64,000 bases of DNA, taken from the NCBI GenBank assembly GCA_021463865.1, contig JAJTXY010000016.1, positions 26,796 to 90,795 on the forward strand, given 5' to 3'. The notes below the pieces were generated by a model. It was not told the origin of the DNA. It searched no databases and was given only the letters and a program-made list of their open reading frames with translations. The stretch's first letter is position 1. The number at the start of each line of letters is the position of its first letter. Below are positions 43,050 to 50,538 of the stretch, piece by piece. The DNA is from Anaerolineae bacterium. Lineage in GTDB: Bacteria > Chloroflexota > Anaerolineae > Aggregatilineales > J027. The position numbers and the translations under genes are program-made.

Positions 43050-43739
43050 TTAGGCCCAACCCGCGATTTCTTCTAAGGCGGCGGGGTCATGCAGCAGCAA
43101 GCGCCGACTATCCAGCCCGATAAATCCTTCTTCTGACCACTCATGCAGAATATTTTTGAGGGAATTGGTATCTATCCCGGCGGCGCGTGCCACTCGATGG
43201 GCATGAAAACTGCCCGTGACTAGGCCCGTCCGAATTTTCCCATCATGTTCGGCCAAGAGCAAGATGACACTGGCAAGGCGGGCTGCTGGTTGAGTAGCGG
43301 CAAGTTCACGAATACGCAGGTTGGCGGCTTGCAGACGTAAACCCAATTGAACCAACACATCCACCGCCATAGTGGGATTCGCACCAATCGCCTCAAAAAA
43401 TGTATCACGATCCACCGCAATCAGTTGGGCGTCTTCGGTAGCCACTACGCGAGCGGTACGTGGTTCACCAACAATCATCGAAAGATCACCGACTACCTCA
43501 CCCGGCCCTAACGTAGCTAGTACGATTTCCTCTTTGGATTCATATTCGCGGATAATTTGAATCTTGCCTTCTTCAATCAGATAAAGTGTTTTCGCAATAT
43601 CGCCCTGATTAAATAAAATCTCACCCGCATAGAGGTCAACCATGCGAATATTGGCAGCGAGGGGGGCCAATGTCTCTGGTGTTAGATTTTTAAAAATGGG
43701 AATCGCCGAAAGTTTATGATAATCAATTGTCGCGGCCAT
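43050..43739 (-). CDS. Crp/Fnr-family transcriptional regulator
   Basis: The 229-residue protein has an N-terminal cyclic-nucleotide-binding barrel (about 10-125: IFKNLTPETLAPLA, GDIAKTLYLIEEGKIQII, GPGEVVGDLSMIVGEPRTARV). A long dimer helix follows, then a C-terminal winged helix (about 165-225: HRVARAAGIDTNSLKNIL). The phosphate-binding cassette GDLSMIVGEPRTARV is close to the cAMP-binding consensus, so a nucleotide ligand is plausible. There are no Fe-S cysteines of the Fnr type. Its gene directly precedes mevalonate kinase with a 1-bp gap. Confidence 0.87.
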   Translation of the reverse strand: MAATIDYHKLSAIPIFKNLTPETLAPLAANIRMVDLYAGEILFNQGDIAKTLYLIEEGKIQIIREYESKEEIVLATLGPGEVVGDLSMIVGEPRTARVVATEDAQLIAVDRDTFFEAIGANPTMAVDVLVQLGLRLQAANLRIRELAATQPAARLASVILLLAEHDGKIRTGLVTGSFHAHRVARAAGIDTNSLKNILHEWSEEGFIGLDSRRLLLHDPAALEEIAGWA

Positions 43740-43861
43740 TATTGAATCCTACCTATGCTACTCCATTCAACCCACATTATATGCCGACCAATGCCCAAAA
43801 AGTATGGTATCATCGCACAATTAGCTTGATATTTAGATAATACACTTGACCAAACAAAACG

Positions 43862-44278
43862 GTGCGGCAGTTAAAAATTCCTCAACACACCCTTACCTAT
43901 AATTTATTGGCAATCGGCTATGGTGGCGGATTAATGATCTGGCTCTCTACCGAAAGTACCCATGTTGGCTTAACGGCACTGTTGGGATTTGGCTTGGCAT
44001 TGATGATCGTGGGTTTAAGCGTTTTACATTGGCTGGGTGGACGGAATCTCAACCTAATGCGGGGATGGTCGGTATTATTTGGGATCATCACGGGTGCGTT
44101 GACCCCGATCACCACCTTTTTTCTGATGCTGTTTAAGAACGTGCAGCATTCGCATATTGTGCCGGATTTTTCGAACGACGTGATGTGGGAAATCTTGACT
44201 CGAACCCCAGTATGGGCATTAGCGGGCGGATTGATCGGCGGGGCATTTTTGATGTTTAGTTTAGCGACTGCTGATTGA
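43862..44278 (+). CDS. Small integral membrane protein of unknown function
   Basis: The 138-residue protein has four predicted membrane segments (about 13-28, 36-58, 67-90, 115-134) and a short hydrophilic loop (KNVQHSHIVPDFSNDVM). The start is GTG at 43862 without an obvious ribosome site; a leader as short as this could be weakly translated. No family is recognised. It diverges from the Crp-family gene and lies 132 bp upstream of the CcdA-TlpA fusion. Confidence 0.6.
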   Translation: MRQLKIPQHTLTYNLLAIGYGGGLMIWLSTESTHVGLTALLGFGLALMIVGLSVLHWLGGRNLNLMRGWSVLFGIITGALTPITTFFLMLFKNVQHSHIVPDFSNDVMWEILTRTPVWALAGGLIGGAFLMFSLATAD

Positions 44279-44375
44279 CCTGAATTTCGTGTGCCATTCG
44301 ACCTTTTTAAGAATTTATTCAGGAAAATCGTGTAATGTAAGAGTGGGGCGCGGTAAAGCGTCCGCCTAGTAAACA

Positions 44376-44391
44376 AAACAACCAGTTGTTT
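44376..44391. promoter_or_regulatory. Palindrome upstream of the CcdA-TlpA gene
   Basis: AAACAAC and GTTGTTT form a perfect 7-bp inverted repeat around CA, 19 bp before the GTG start at 44411. It may be an operator overlapping the leader. No clear -35/-10 pair is seen in the 44279-44410 gap. Confidence 0.4.
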
Positions 44392-44410
44392 CATTGAGGG
44401 GTTTATTGCG

Positions 44411-46063
44411 GTGAACTCAGATGTCAGCATTGGGTTAGCATTTTTAGCAGGACTGGTGTCCTTTATTTCGCCCTGTGTTTTGCCACTCGTCCCGGCTTAT
44501 GTGGGTTATATGGGGGGACGGGCGACGACACAGGCCAGTGGTGTGCAGCGCAATAGATTCGGCACATTTTTGCACGGCATCTTTTTTGTGTTGGGCTTTA
44601 CCATCTTTTTTGTCGGGTTTGGTTTGCTCACAGCCGCTGCCGCTTCATTTTTGAAGAGCATTGGGCTGAGTGTTGAGACCATCCTGATCCGCTTGGGTGG
44701 CATCGCGGTCATTTTCTTTGGCTTGTATGTCATGAAGGCTCTTAATCCGGTGTTCGCTTTCATGCTGCGGAAATCTCAAGCATGGGAAAAGAAACCCATC
44801 CAAGCCCTGTTGTTTACCCTCGTGGTCACAATTGTCGTGCTGGGCTATTTCTTTTGGGCGTTTGGAGCCGTGTTTTGGGAATCGGCGGCGTGGGCGCTTA
44901 TTCTGCTGATGCTGATATTGGTATTTTTCCGCCAGCCGATGAATGAAGCCACCAGCCTTGCCAACTTTTGGACACGCGCCATCGAAAAATTGCAGGTCGC
45001 CCTCGTTAGCGACACCCGTAATTTGAACTTTAAGCCCAAAGCAGGCGCTCAGGGTTATCTCAGTTCAACGTTTATGGGTATTGTGTTTTCGGCGGGTTGG
45101 ACACCGTGCATTGGGCCGGTTTATGGCGCTGTGCTGACATTGGCAAACGATGCCGCACAAAAAGGTGATTCGTTGTGGCCGGCTGGGACCATGCTTACCG
45201 CTTATTCGCTCGGTTTGGGGATCCCGTTTCTGCTGACTGCGCTGGCGCTAAATCAAGCTACTGGGGTGATGCGTCGTCTTAAACGCAACATGTTGATGAT
45301 TGAACGGGTTAGCGGCGTGCTGCTGTTGATTATCGGGTTTTCGATCTTGACAGGTGGTTTGACCACTCTCAATCAGCAGATTGCGGGCAATGGCACCTTA
45401 GGGTCATTCTCGTTTCGCCTCGAAGCCTGTACAACTGGTGTGGCCGAGGGCCGTTTGAGTTCGGGTCGCATCGGAACGTGTTTGGGGGACGGTTTCGAGA
45501 AGATCAACGATCAAAATCGTTTCATCCGGGCCGTTGATAAAGGCACCCCGAACGATACCGTAAGTTATGTATTTCCGATGCCGGGAAATTACAATAGCAT
45601 TCCGGTAGGTCTGGAAATCGGCAACCGTGCTCCTGAATTTGAGGTTGAGACCATTGACGGGAACAAAATTTCACTATCCGATTTGCGTGGACAGCCTGTC
45701 TTGATTAATTTCTGGGCGACGTGGTGCCAGCCGTGTCGTAAAGAGATGCCCGAAATTGAACAGGTTTACCAAATTGAACATGAGCGCGGTTTCCGAGTTG
45801 TAACCGTGAATTTGCTTGAGTCGAAAGAGCAGATCAACGAATTTTTGAAAGAATTCGATCTGAGTTTCACCTTTGCACTCGATGAAGATGGCGTGGTCAA
45901 CGGGTTGTATAATGCCATAGGGTTGCCAACCAGCTATCTGATTGATGGCAATGGGATTATCGTAGGGTTTAAATCGGGAGAGATTTCTGCGCAATGGCTA
46001 TTTGACCACCTCAGCGAATTTGAAACCGAAAGTAGCCCTGAAACGGCGCTTAATTTGCAATAA
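44411..46063 (+). CDS. CcdA-type disulfide reductant transporter fused to a TlpA/ResA thioredoxin domain
   Basis: In this 550-residue membrane protein, residues 1 to about 330 match CcdA: the first redox Cys22 in SFISPCVLPLVPAYVGY and the second in AGWTPCIGPVYGAVLTL. An extra loop of about 60-70 residues (QPMNEATSLANFWTRAIEKL) lies between helices three and four. A periplasmic linker (about 330-400) then leads to a TlpA-like domain with NFWATWCQPCRKEMPEIEQV (Cys near 439 and 442). CcdA passes electrons from cytoplasmic thioredoxin across the membrane, and the fused domain would be its immediate acceptor. The pathway reduces apocytochrome c or other exported thiols. The start is GTG with GAGGGG upstream. 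Confidence 0.88.
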   Translation: MNSDVSIGLAFLAGLVSFISPCVLPLVPAYVGYMGGRATTQASGVQRNRFGTFLHGIFFVLGFTIFFVGFGLLTAAAASFLKSIGLSVETILIRLGGIAVIFFGLYVMKALNPVFAFMLRKSQAWEKKPIQALLFTLVVTIVVLGYFFWAFGAVFWESAAWALILLMLILVFFRQPMNEATSLANFWTRAIEKLQVALVSDTRNLNFKPKAGAQGYLSSTFMGIVFSAGWTPCIGPVYGAVLTLANDAAQKGDSLWPAGTMLTAYSLGLGIPFLLTALALNQATGVMRRLKRNMLMIERVSGVLLLIIGFSILTGGLTTLNQQIAGNGTLGSFSFRLEACTTGVAEGRLSSGRIGTCLGDGFEKINDQNRFIRAVDKGTPNDTVSYVFPMPGNYNSIPVGLEIGNRAPEFEVETIDGNKISLSDLRGQPVLINFWATWCQPCRKEMPEIEQVYQIEHERGFRVVTVNLLESKEQINEFLKEFDLSFTFALDEDGVVNGLYNAIGLPTSYLIDGNGIIVGFKSGEISAQWLFDHLSEFETESSPETALNLQ

Positions 46064-46066
46064 ATA

Positions 46067-46597
46067 GTGCGTACCAGAGCGATGTTGAGAATTTTGTCAG
46101 CCGTCGGAGCGGTGATACTGCTTGTGGCGGCTGTTTTATTGGTGTGGCGGGCGGGTCTACCCCAAAATAATCGGATATTAGGTGAAATTGTCCCCTTTAG
46201 TGCCGAAACGCTAGATGGGCAGTCCGTGACAGTGGCCGGCTCGCTGGACAAGCCGCTAGTGCTCAATTTTTGGGCGACATGGTGTAAACCCTGTATTGTA
46301 GAAATGCCGCGTTTGGAAAATGCCTATCAAGCTGCGGATGATGAATGGTTGCTCGTTGGGGTGAATGCGGGTGAAGGCCCCAACCAAGTGCGCGATTGGA
46401 TTCAAGAACATCCGATTAGTTTCCCAATTATCATTGATAGCACGGGTGCAATCGCGGTATCATACGGCGCTCAATCACAGCTTCCGACGACGGTGTTTAT
46501 AGATCGTCAGGGATATATCCGCAAAATCGTCTATGGCCTGCTTTCAGAGAATGCGCTGAAAGTTGGTCTGGATGCAATTGGAGTTAGAGTCGAATGA
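46067..46597 (+). CDS. TlpA-family membrane-anchored thiol-disulfide oxidoreductase
   Basis: The 176-residue protein has one N-terminal membrane anchor (about 7-27) followed by a thioredoxin-like domain with LNFWATWCKPCIVEMPRLEN (Cys73 and Cys76) and the cis-Pro segment QLPTTVFIDRQG. It starts 3 bp after the CcdA-TlpA fusion, so both are co-expressed, and probably receives electrons from CcdA in the exoplasm. The GTG at 46067 is the likely start; an ATG at 46082 is possible. Its last four bases overlap the next gene. Confidence 0.88.
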   Translation: MRTRAMLRILSAVGAVILLVAAVLLVWRAGLPQNNRILGEIVPFSAETLDGQSVTVAGSLDKPLVLNFWATWCKPCIVEMPRLENAYQAADDEWLLVGVNAGEGPNQVRDWIQEHPISFPIIIDSTGAIAVSYGAQSQLPTTVFIDRQGYIRKIVYGLLSENALKVGLDAIGVRVE

Positions 46598-47235
46598 CTT
46601 TCGAAAACGACCTTGATGTATTTATTAAATGGTTTTGGTCTCAAATCCCGCAAGAAAACCTTATTTTTCCGGAGTTCGGCTATGAGAACCCTGCTTTGAT
46701 TTGCTTGGATGCGGTTCTATCCATCAAACAGAAATACAAAGAGATGGTTGTTCCACGTATTGAGGGTTTCCAAAAAGAATATGCGCATATCAATACTCTC
46801 CAACAACTACAAGACTTGATTCTTGAACATGGTATTGAGGGTTTTCAAAAAATTTGGCGTTACGAATACCCTGAAAGAGTGCATACCTTAGATAATCTCA
46901 TTAAGTTCTATATTGAGTATGGTTACAGAGAAAAGCTGACTGATCTGAATGCGATGAAGCATTGGGCCAAAAAAGCAAGTGTACATGATTATAGAACTTT
47001 CGGAGTACCGGGAATAGGTGTGGCAACGTTTCAATACTTACGAATGTTGTTGGGTGTTTCCACAGTTAAGCCGGATGTACATATCAAGAAAGCGGTCTCT
47101 GATGCGTTGGGATTCTCCGTTTCCGATTTGGAAGCTGTCAATCTTCTTGAAAAAGCCAGCGAAAAAACGGGTATTCCAGCAATCACAATAGACAATAACA
47201 TTTGGTCGGTATATTCATCGAAATCAAGAAAGTGA
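46594..47235 (+). CDS. HhH-GPD-like protein of unknown function, AT-rich
   Basis: In this 213-residue protein the segment FGVPGIGVATFQYLRMLLG (136-154) followed by VKPDVHIKKAVSD matches the helix-hairpin-helix and catalytic-Asp region of HhH-GPD DNA glycosylases. The Asp is kept (Asp161). The Lys of bifunctional enzymes (LPGVGRKTA in EndoIII) is absent, and there is no C-terminal Fe-S cysteine loop. The N-terminal half is unrecognised. It might be a base-excision enzyme or a non-catalytic DNA-binding protein. Two lines that I counted by hand are 38-40% GC, against about 55% in the neighbour, suggesting transfer. It overlaps the TlpA gene by 4 bp (ATGA). Confidence 0.68.
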   Translation: MTFENDLDVFIKWFWSQIPQENLIFPEFGYENPALICLDAVLSIKQKYKEMVVPRIEGFQKEYAHINTLQQLQDLILEHGIEGFQKIWRYEYPERVHTLDNLIKFYIEYGYREKLTDLNAMKHWAKKASVHDYRTFGVPGIGVATFQYLRMLLGVSTVKPDVHIKKAVSDALGFSVSDLEAVNLLEKASEKTGIPAITIDNNIWSVYSSKSRK

Positions 47236-47239
47236 TTTG

Positions 47240-48124
47240 ATGGCAAAACAATCAAAACAAGCCTTACGAGAAAAATTAGTGGCCCAACAGGATCAATTGC
47301 GACGGCGTACCCAACGTAAATTACGCATCATTCGCAATTGGTGGGTGTTTGTGGTTGGTCTATTTGTCATCTATATCGGCCTGCCGTTTGCTGCCCCAAC
47401 CTTGATGCAGGTAGGGGCAACCGGGCCAGCGAATGTGATTTATAGCGGCTATAGCCTGACTTGCCACCAATTTGCTTTTCGCTCATTGTTCCTCTATGGC
47501 GACCAAGCCTTTTATCCCCGCCAAGTTGCGGAGGGTAAAGGCAGTTTGACGCCATTTGAAGTGTATGCAGCGGATTCGGCAAAATTCCGCACTATCTATA
47601 CCGAAGAAAAAAAGGATTCGCTCAAACGGACTGGACGTGATGCAGAGGCGGCGGCCTATGTGTTTAATCCAGCGGACTTGAAGGAATTTGATTCAACCCT
47701 GCAAGCAGCGGCACGACGCTTTCGGGGGGATGACAAAATCGGCTATAAAGTTGCCATTTGCCAGCGCGACATTATGATTTATGTGGGGCTGGTTGTGGGC
47801 GGGATTGCCTACGGCCCAGTGCGCCGACGGATTCGCCCTTGCCCTCTGTGGCTGTATTTATTGCTGGGGGTCGCTCCGATTGGCCTTGATGGATTTAGCC
47901 AACTGTTAAGCTATCCATTCCCACCCATTACAAAGGAAGGCTTATGGGCAGTGCGTGAAACGGCGCCCGCCTTCCGATTGTTGACAGGGGCGCTATTTGG
48001 CTTGATGAGCGCATGGCTGGCCTTTCCCTATTTAAACATGAGCGCCGAGGACAGCATCCGACGGATTGAAGCTGACCTTGCGGCACTCGATCAGGAAGCC
48101 CAAAAAATTGCCAAGAAGCTCTAA
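47240..48124 (+). CDS. DUF2085 membrane protein
   Basis: The 294-residue protein starts at the ATG at 47240; a TTG immediately upstream is possible. A basic N-terminus leads into a first membrane helix (about 33-52). The DUF2085 hallmarks follow: YSLTCHQFAFRSLFLYG and, after a 95-residue soluble loop, GYKVAICQRDIMIYVGLVVGG. Three further helices and a short coiled coil complete it. The conserved Cys-His and Cys-Gln-Arg-Asp motifs suggest metal or substrate binding near the membrane, but no function is known for the family. The long inserted loop is unusual compared with small DUF2085 proteins. Confidence 0.8.
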   Translation: MAKQSKQALREKLVAQQDQLRRRTQRKLRIIRNWWVFVVGLFVIYIGLPFAAPTLMQVGATGPANVIYSGYSLTCHQFAFRSLFLYGDQAFYPRQVAEGKGSLTPFEVYAADSAKFRTIYTEEKKDSLKRTGRDAEAAAYVFNPADLKEFDSTLQAAARRFRGDDKIGYKVAICQRDIMIYVGLVVGGIAYGPVRRRIRPCPLWLYLLLGVAPIGLDGFSQLLSYPFPPITKEGLWAVRETAPAFRLLTGALFGLMSAWLAFPYLNMSAEDSIRRIEADLAALDQEAQKIAKKL

Positions 48125-48675
48125 CCAAACATCTTGCTGAGATAACCAAAGGGGTCGGTGATGTCGAAATAAAACTCCACCGACTCCGCTGTTGGATTTT
48201 TGCGGGGTACGCAGGTCAACATATCATACCAGCGACCCCCATGTTCCATTAAACTTTGCTGGCGCATTTGATAACCCATGATGCTCAAGAGGGTATATTC
48301 TTCGGCAACCGAAACCACGACCCACGCGGTTTCAAAGGATTTGCCATCCCCACTAGCCCAGATAGCCTCCAAGTTGCCGTTGATAAAGGCGTGTTGTTGG
48401 GCGGCGAGATCATGCTGCTCCATTTCGCTGTAGGCAAAATCGAGTATAAGGCGCACTTCCAAATCCATCGGGTTTTCATCAGCCAGTTTTTTGCAACGCA
48501 AAGCTAATTCCTCTACATCTTTCACATCGTTGGTCATGCCCTGCAACTTCGCCTGTGAAAAATGGGTGGTCGGTTGATAGCGTGGGCTGGCAACATAGGC
48601 GCGGCGCAATTGGGCAAAATCGGTACTGGCGGGTTCACGTTCGGCGGCTGCCAATAGTTCGTCAAAATTTAGCAT
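48121..48675 (-). CDS. DUF4919-like protein
   Basis: The protein has 184 residues from the ATG at 48675, which has GGAGG five bases upstream. It is soluble with no signal peptide. The segments GDGKSFETAWVVVSVAEEY, QQSLMEHGGRWYDML and VEFYFDITDPFGYLSKMFG resemble DUF4919, described mostly from Bacteroidota, where many members are secreted. The function is unknown. The family match is from memory of its motifs, so moderate confidence. Its end overlaps the convergent DUF2085 gene by 4 bp. Confidence 0.72.
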   Translation of the reverse strand: MLNFDELLAAAEREPASTDFAQLRRAYVASPRYQPTTHFSQAKLQGMTNDVKDVEELALRCKKLADENPMDLEVRLILDFAYSEMEQHDLAAQQHAFINGNLEAIWASGDGKSFETAWVVVSVAEEYTLLSIMGYQMRQQSLMEHGGRWYDMLTCVPRKNPTAESVEFYFDITDPFGYLSKMFG

Positions 48676-48796
48676 GTTGGCCTCCATGAAAAGTTAATCA
48701 CGGTCAATTTCTAAACGCAGCGTCCTCAACTTTGATACTACTGCCCCTTTAATCCTCAACTTAACGCCTGCCATAGACCCTCTAGCCACAGACAGG

Positions 48797-48814
48797 TATA
48801 GTTCCCTAACTATA
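48797..48814. promoter_or_regulatory. Inverted repeat upstream of the iron-type binding protein gene
   Basis: TATAGTT (48797-48803) and AACTATA (48808-48814) form a perfect 7-bp inverted repeat around CCCT, 31 bp before the ATG. It is a candidate operator overlapping the transcription start. It does not match the classical Fur box. The rest of the 48676-48845 gap shows nothing further. Confidence 0.45.
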
Positions 48815-48845
48815 ACCCGAAACCATTGAAGGAGCATTTGGCCGT

Positions 48846-49880
48846 ATGCGTTTGAATCTGCGTTACTTCAGCATCTTGTTGCTGATCACCCTTGTTTTGG
48901 GCGTTATTGCCTTCCCACAGACTACATCCTCTGCCCAAGAAGGCGCAACCCTAACCATCTATTCTGGTCGAAACGAAAACCTCGTTGGGCCACTTCTGGA
49001 ACAATTTGAGGCAGATACGGGCATTAATGTCGAGGTGCTGTATGGCGACACAGCAGAACTGGCCCTGCAAATTGTGGAAGAGGGCGAAAACAGCCCTGCC
49101 GATGTATTTTTTGCTCAAGATGCCGGAGCGTTAGGGCTGTTAGCGGGAAATGAGCTGCTTGCTCCCCTCTCTACCGATATTTTGGATTTGGTCGAGCCAC
49201 GTTTTGAATCGGCGGATGGCCTATGGGTTGGCGTGACAGGTCGTGCGCGTGTGCTGGTCTACAACACTGATGCGTATAGTCCAGACGAATTACCTGTCTC
49301 CGTATTGGAATTGACCGAGGCCAAATGGAAAGGCCAAATTGGATGGGCACCTACCAACGCCTCCTTCCAAGCCTTTGTGACTGCGCTACGTGTGACATTG
49401 GGTGAAGATGCGGCCCAAGCGTGGTTAGAAGGGGTGATCGCCAATGAAGCGGTGGTCTATCCCAACAATAATGCTGTGGTGGCGGCGGTTGACAGTGGTG
49501 AAGTCTCGGTTGGATTGGTCAACCACTACTATGCTTATGGATACCTCCGTGAAAACCCAGATGCCAAAGTTGCCAATTATTTCTTCCCAGCAGGGGACAT
49601 TGGCTCCATGATTAATGTGGCAGGTGCAGCGATCCTGCAAAATTCACCAAACAAAGTGCTGGCCCAACGGTTTATTTTGTATCTCCTCTCCCAGCGCGGT
49701 CAGACCTATTTTGTCGAGCAGACTTTTGAGTATCCGCTACTGCGTTATGGAGAATTTGAACTAGCGGAAGGCCTGCCAGCCTTAGAGGAATACATCACGC
49801 CTGAACTTGATCTTAGCGACCTCGCTGGCTTGCAGGCGACCATAGAACTGCTTGAAGAAGTTGGTGCACTCGAAAACTAA
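48846..49880 (+). CDS. Iron(III)-type ABC transporter substrate-binding protein (FbpA/AfuA-like)
   Basis: This 344-residue exported protein has a signal peptide ending near SSAQ (about residue 31), followed by the family 1 ferric-binding fold: LTIYSGRNENLVGPLLEQFE, ADVFFAQDAGALGLL, VYNNNAVVAAVDSGEV, and LVNHYYAYGYL. The latter holds the twin tyrosines that ligate Fe(III) in FbpA. The start is supported by AAGGAG 11 bases upstream. No permease or ATPase gene is adjacent, so it is an orphan binding protein that must use components encoded elsewhere. A strong terminator follows, so it is monocistronic. Confidence 0.88.
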   Translation: MRLNLRYFSILLLITLVLGVIAFPQTTSSAQEGATLTIYSGRNENLVGPLLEQFEADTGINVEVLYGDTAELALQIVEEGENSPADVFFAQDAGALGLLAGNELLAPLSTDILDLVEPRFESADGLWVGVTGRARVLVYNTDAYSPDELPVSVLELTEAKWKGQIGWAPTNASFQAFVTALRVTLGEDAAQAWLEGVIANEAVVYPNNNAVVAAVDSGEVSVGLVNHYYAYGYLRENPDAKVANYFFPAGDIGSMINVAGAAILQNSPNKVLAQRFILYLLSQRGQTYFVEQTFEYPLLRYGEFELAEGLPALEEYITPELDLSDLAGLQATIELLEEVGALEN

Positions 49881-49901
49881 CCCCGTTCAGCTTCACATTA
49901 G

Positions 49902-49932
49902 AAAATGCCGATTCGCGTGAGTCGGCATTTTT
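49902..49932 (+). terminator. Intrinsic terminator of the iron-binding protein gene
   Basis: AAAATGCCGA (49902-49911) pairs with TCGGCATTTT (49922-49931), with a 10-base loop and a T run at the end, 21 bp past the stop codon. The remaining gap to 50077 holds the promoter region of the photolyase operon. A TTGTCAATGTATACC segment near 50035-50049 is suggestive but not assignable. Confidence 0.85.
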
Positions 49933-50076
49933 ATTCGCGTAGTCCTGTAAAATAAATTCATAAATGCTTAGGAACTGATGAGAAGCAAAGGTATTCGCAC
50001 CATTTTTCACATTCCCCTAAGATAACCCTGCTATTGTCAATGTATACCCTCATTCAGAATTGCGAGACAAATTTTT

Positions 50077-50538
50077 ATGACCGCCAGTGTTTCCACCAAA
50101 ATCCAAGAATATCGAGTGTTCATTCCCGCCACCATTGAAGCGGTTTGGGCTTTTCATGAGCATCCCAGAGCCTTCCAGAAATTGACACCCCCACCTGTGT
50201 TTATTCAGGTACTGAAAAATAGCCTCACTTCGTTAAAAAGCGGTGAAGTTGAATTCAATATGTGGATTGGCCCGGTTCCGATTCGCTGGATTGCGCGGCA
50301 CGAACCCGGCCCAGTTGAATTCTCGTTCACAGATCGCCAGTTGAAAGGCCCATTGGCATCATGGGAACACCAGCACATTTTGCAGCGTGTGGATGGCGGC
50401 GTCATGCTGATTGACCACATCACGCTGGGGCATAGACCGGGGTGGCGGGGTTGGCTAACACGATTGTTTTTTGATGGCCCAGCCCTGCGAATGCTCTTTT
50501 TCTATCGCCATCATCGCACCCGCATGGGGGTTAAATAA
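50077..50538 (+). CDS. SRPBCC (START/polyketide-cyclase-like) ligand-binding protein
   Basis: The 153-residue protein has the SRPBCC start [26 protein letters not shown], a central [17 protein letters not shown], and the C-terminal long helix ([15 protein letters not shown]). These small helix-grip proteins bind hydrophobic ligands in a deep cavity. This subgroup is often found beside photolyases, carotenoid desaturases or sugar-nucleotide epimerases. It overlaps the next gene by 1 bp (TAATG), forming an operon with the CrtI-like and photolyase genes. The ligand is unknown. Confidence 0.85.
   Translation: MTASVSTKIQEYRVFIPATIEAVWAFHEHPRAFQKLTPPPVFIQVLKNSLTSLKSGEVEFNMWIGPVPIRWIARHEPGPVEFSFTDRQLKGPLASWEHQHILQRVDGGVMLIDHITLGHRPGWRGWLTRLFFDGPALRMLFFYRHHRTRMGVK

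Noticed and set aside
50035-50049. TTGTCAATGTATACC as a light-regulator operator before the photolyase operon
   Set aside because: The half-sites are imperfect and there is no regulator gene nearby to compare, so I did not list it as a feature.
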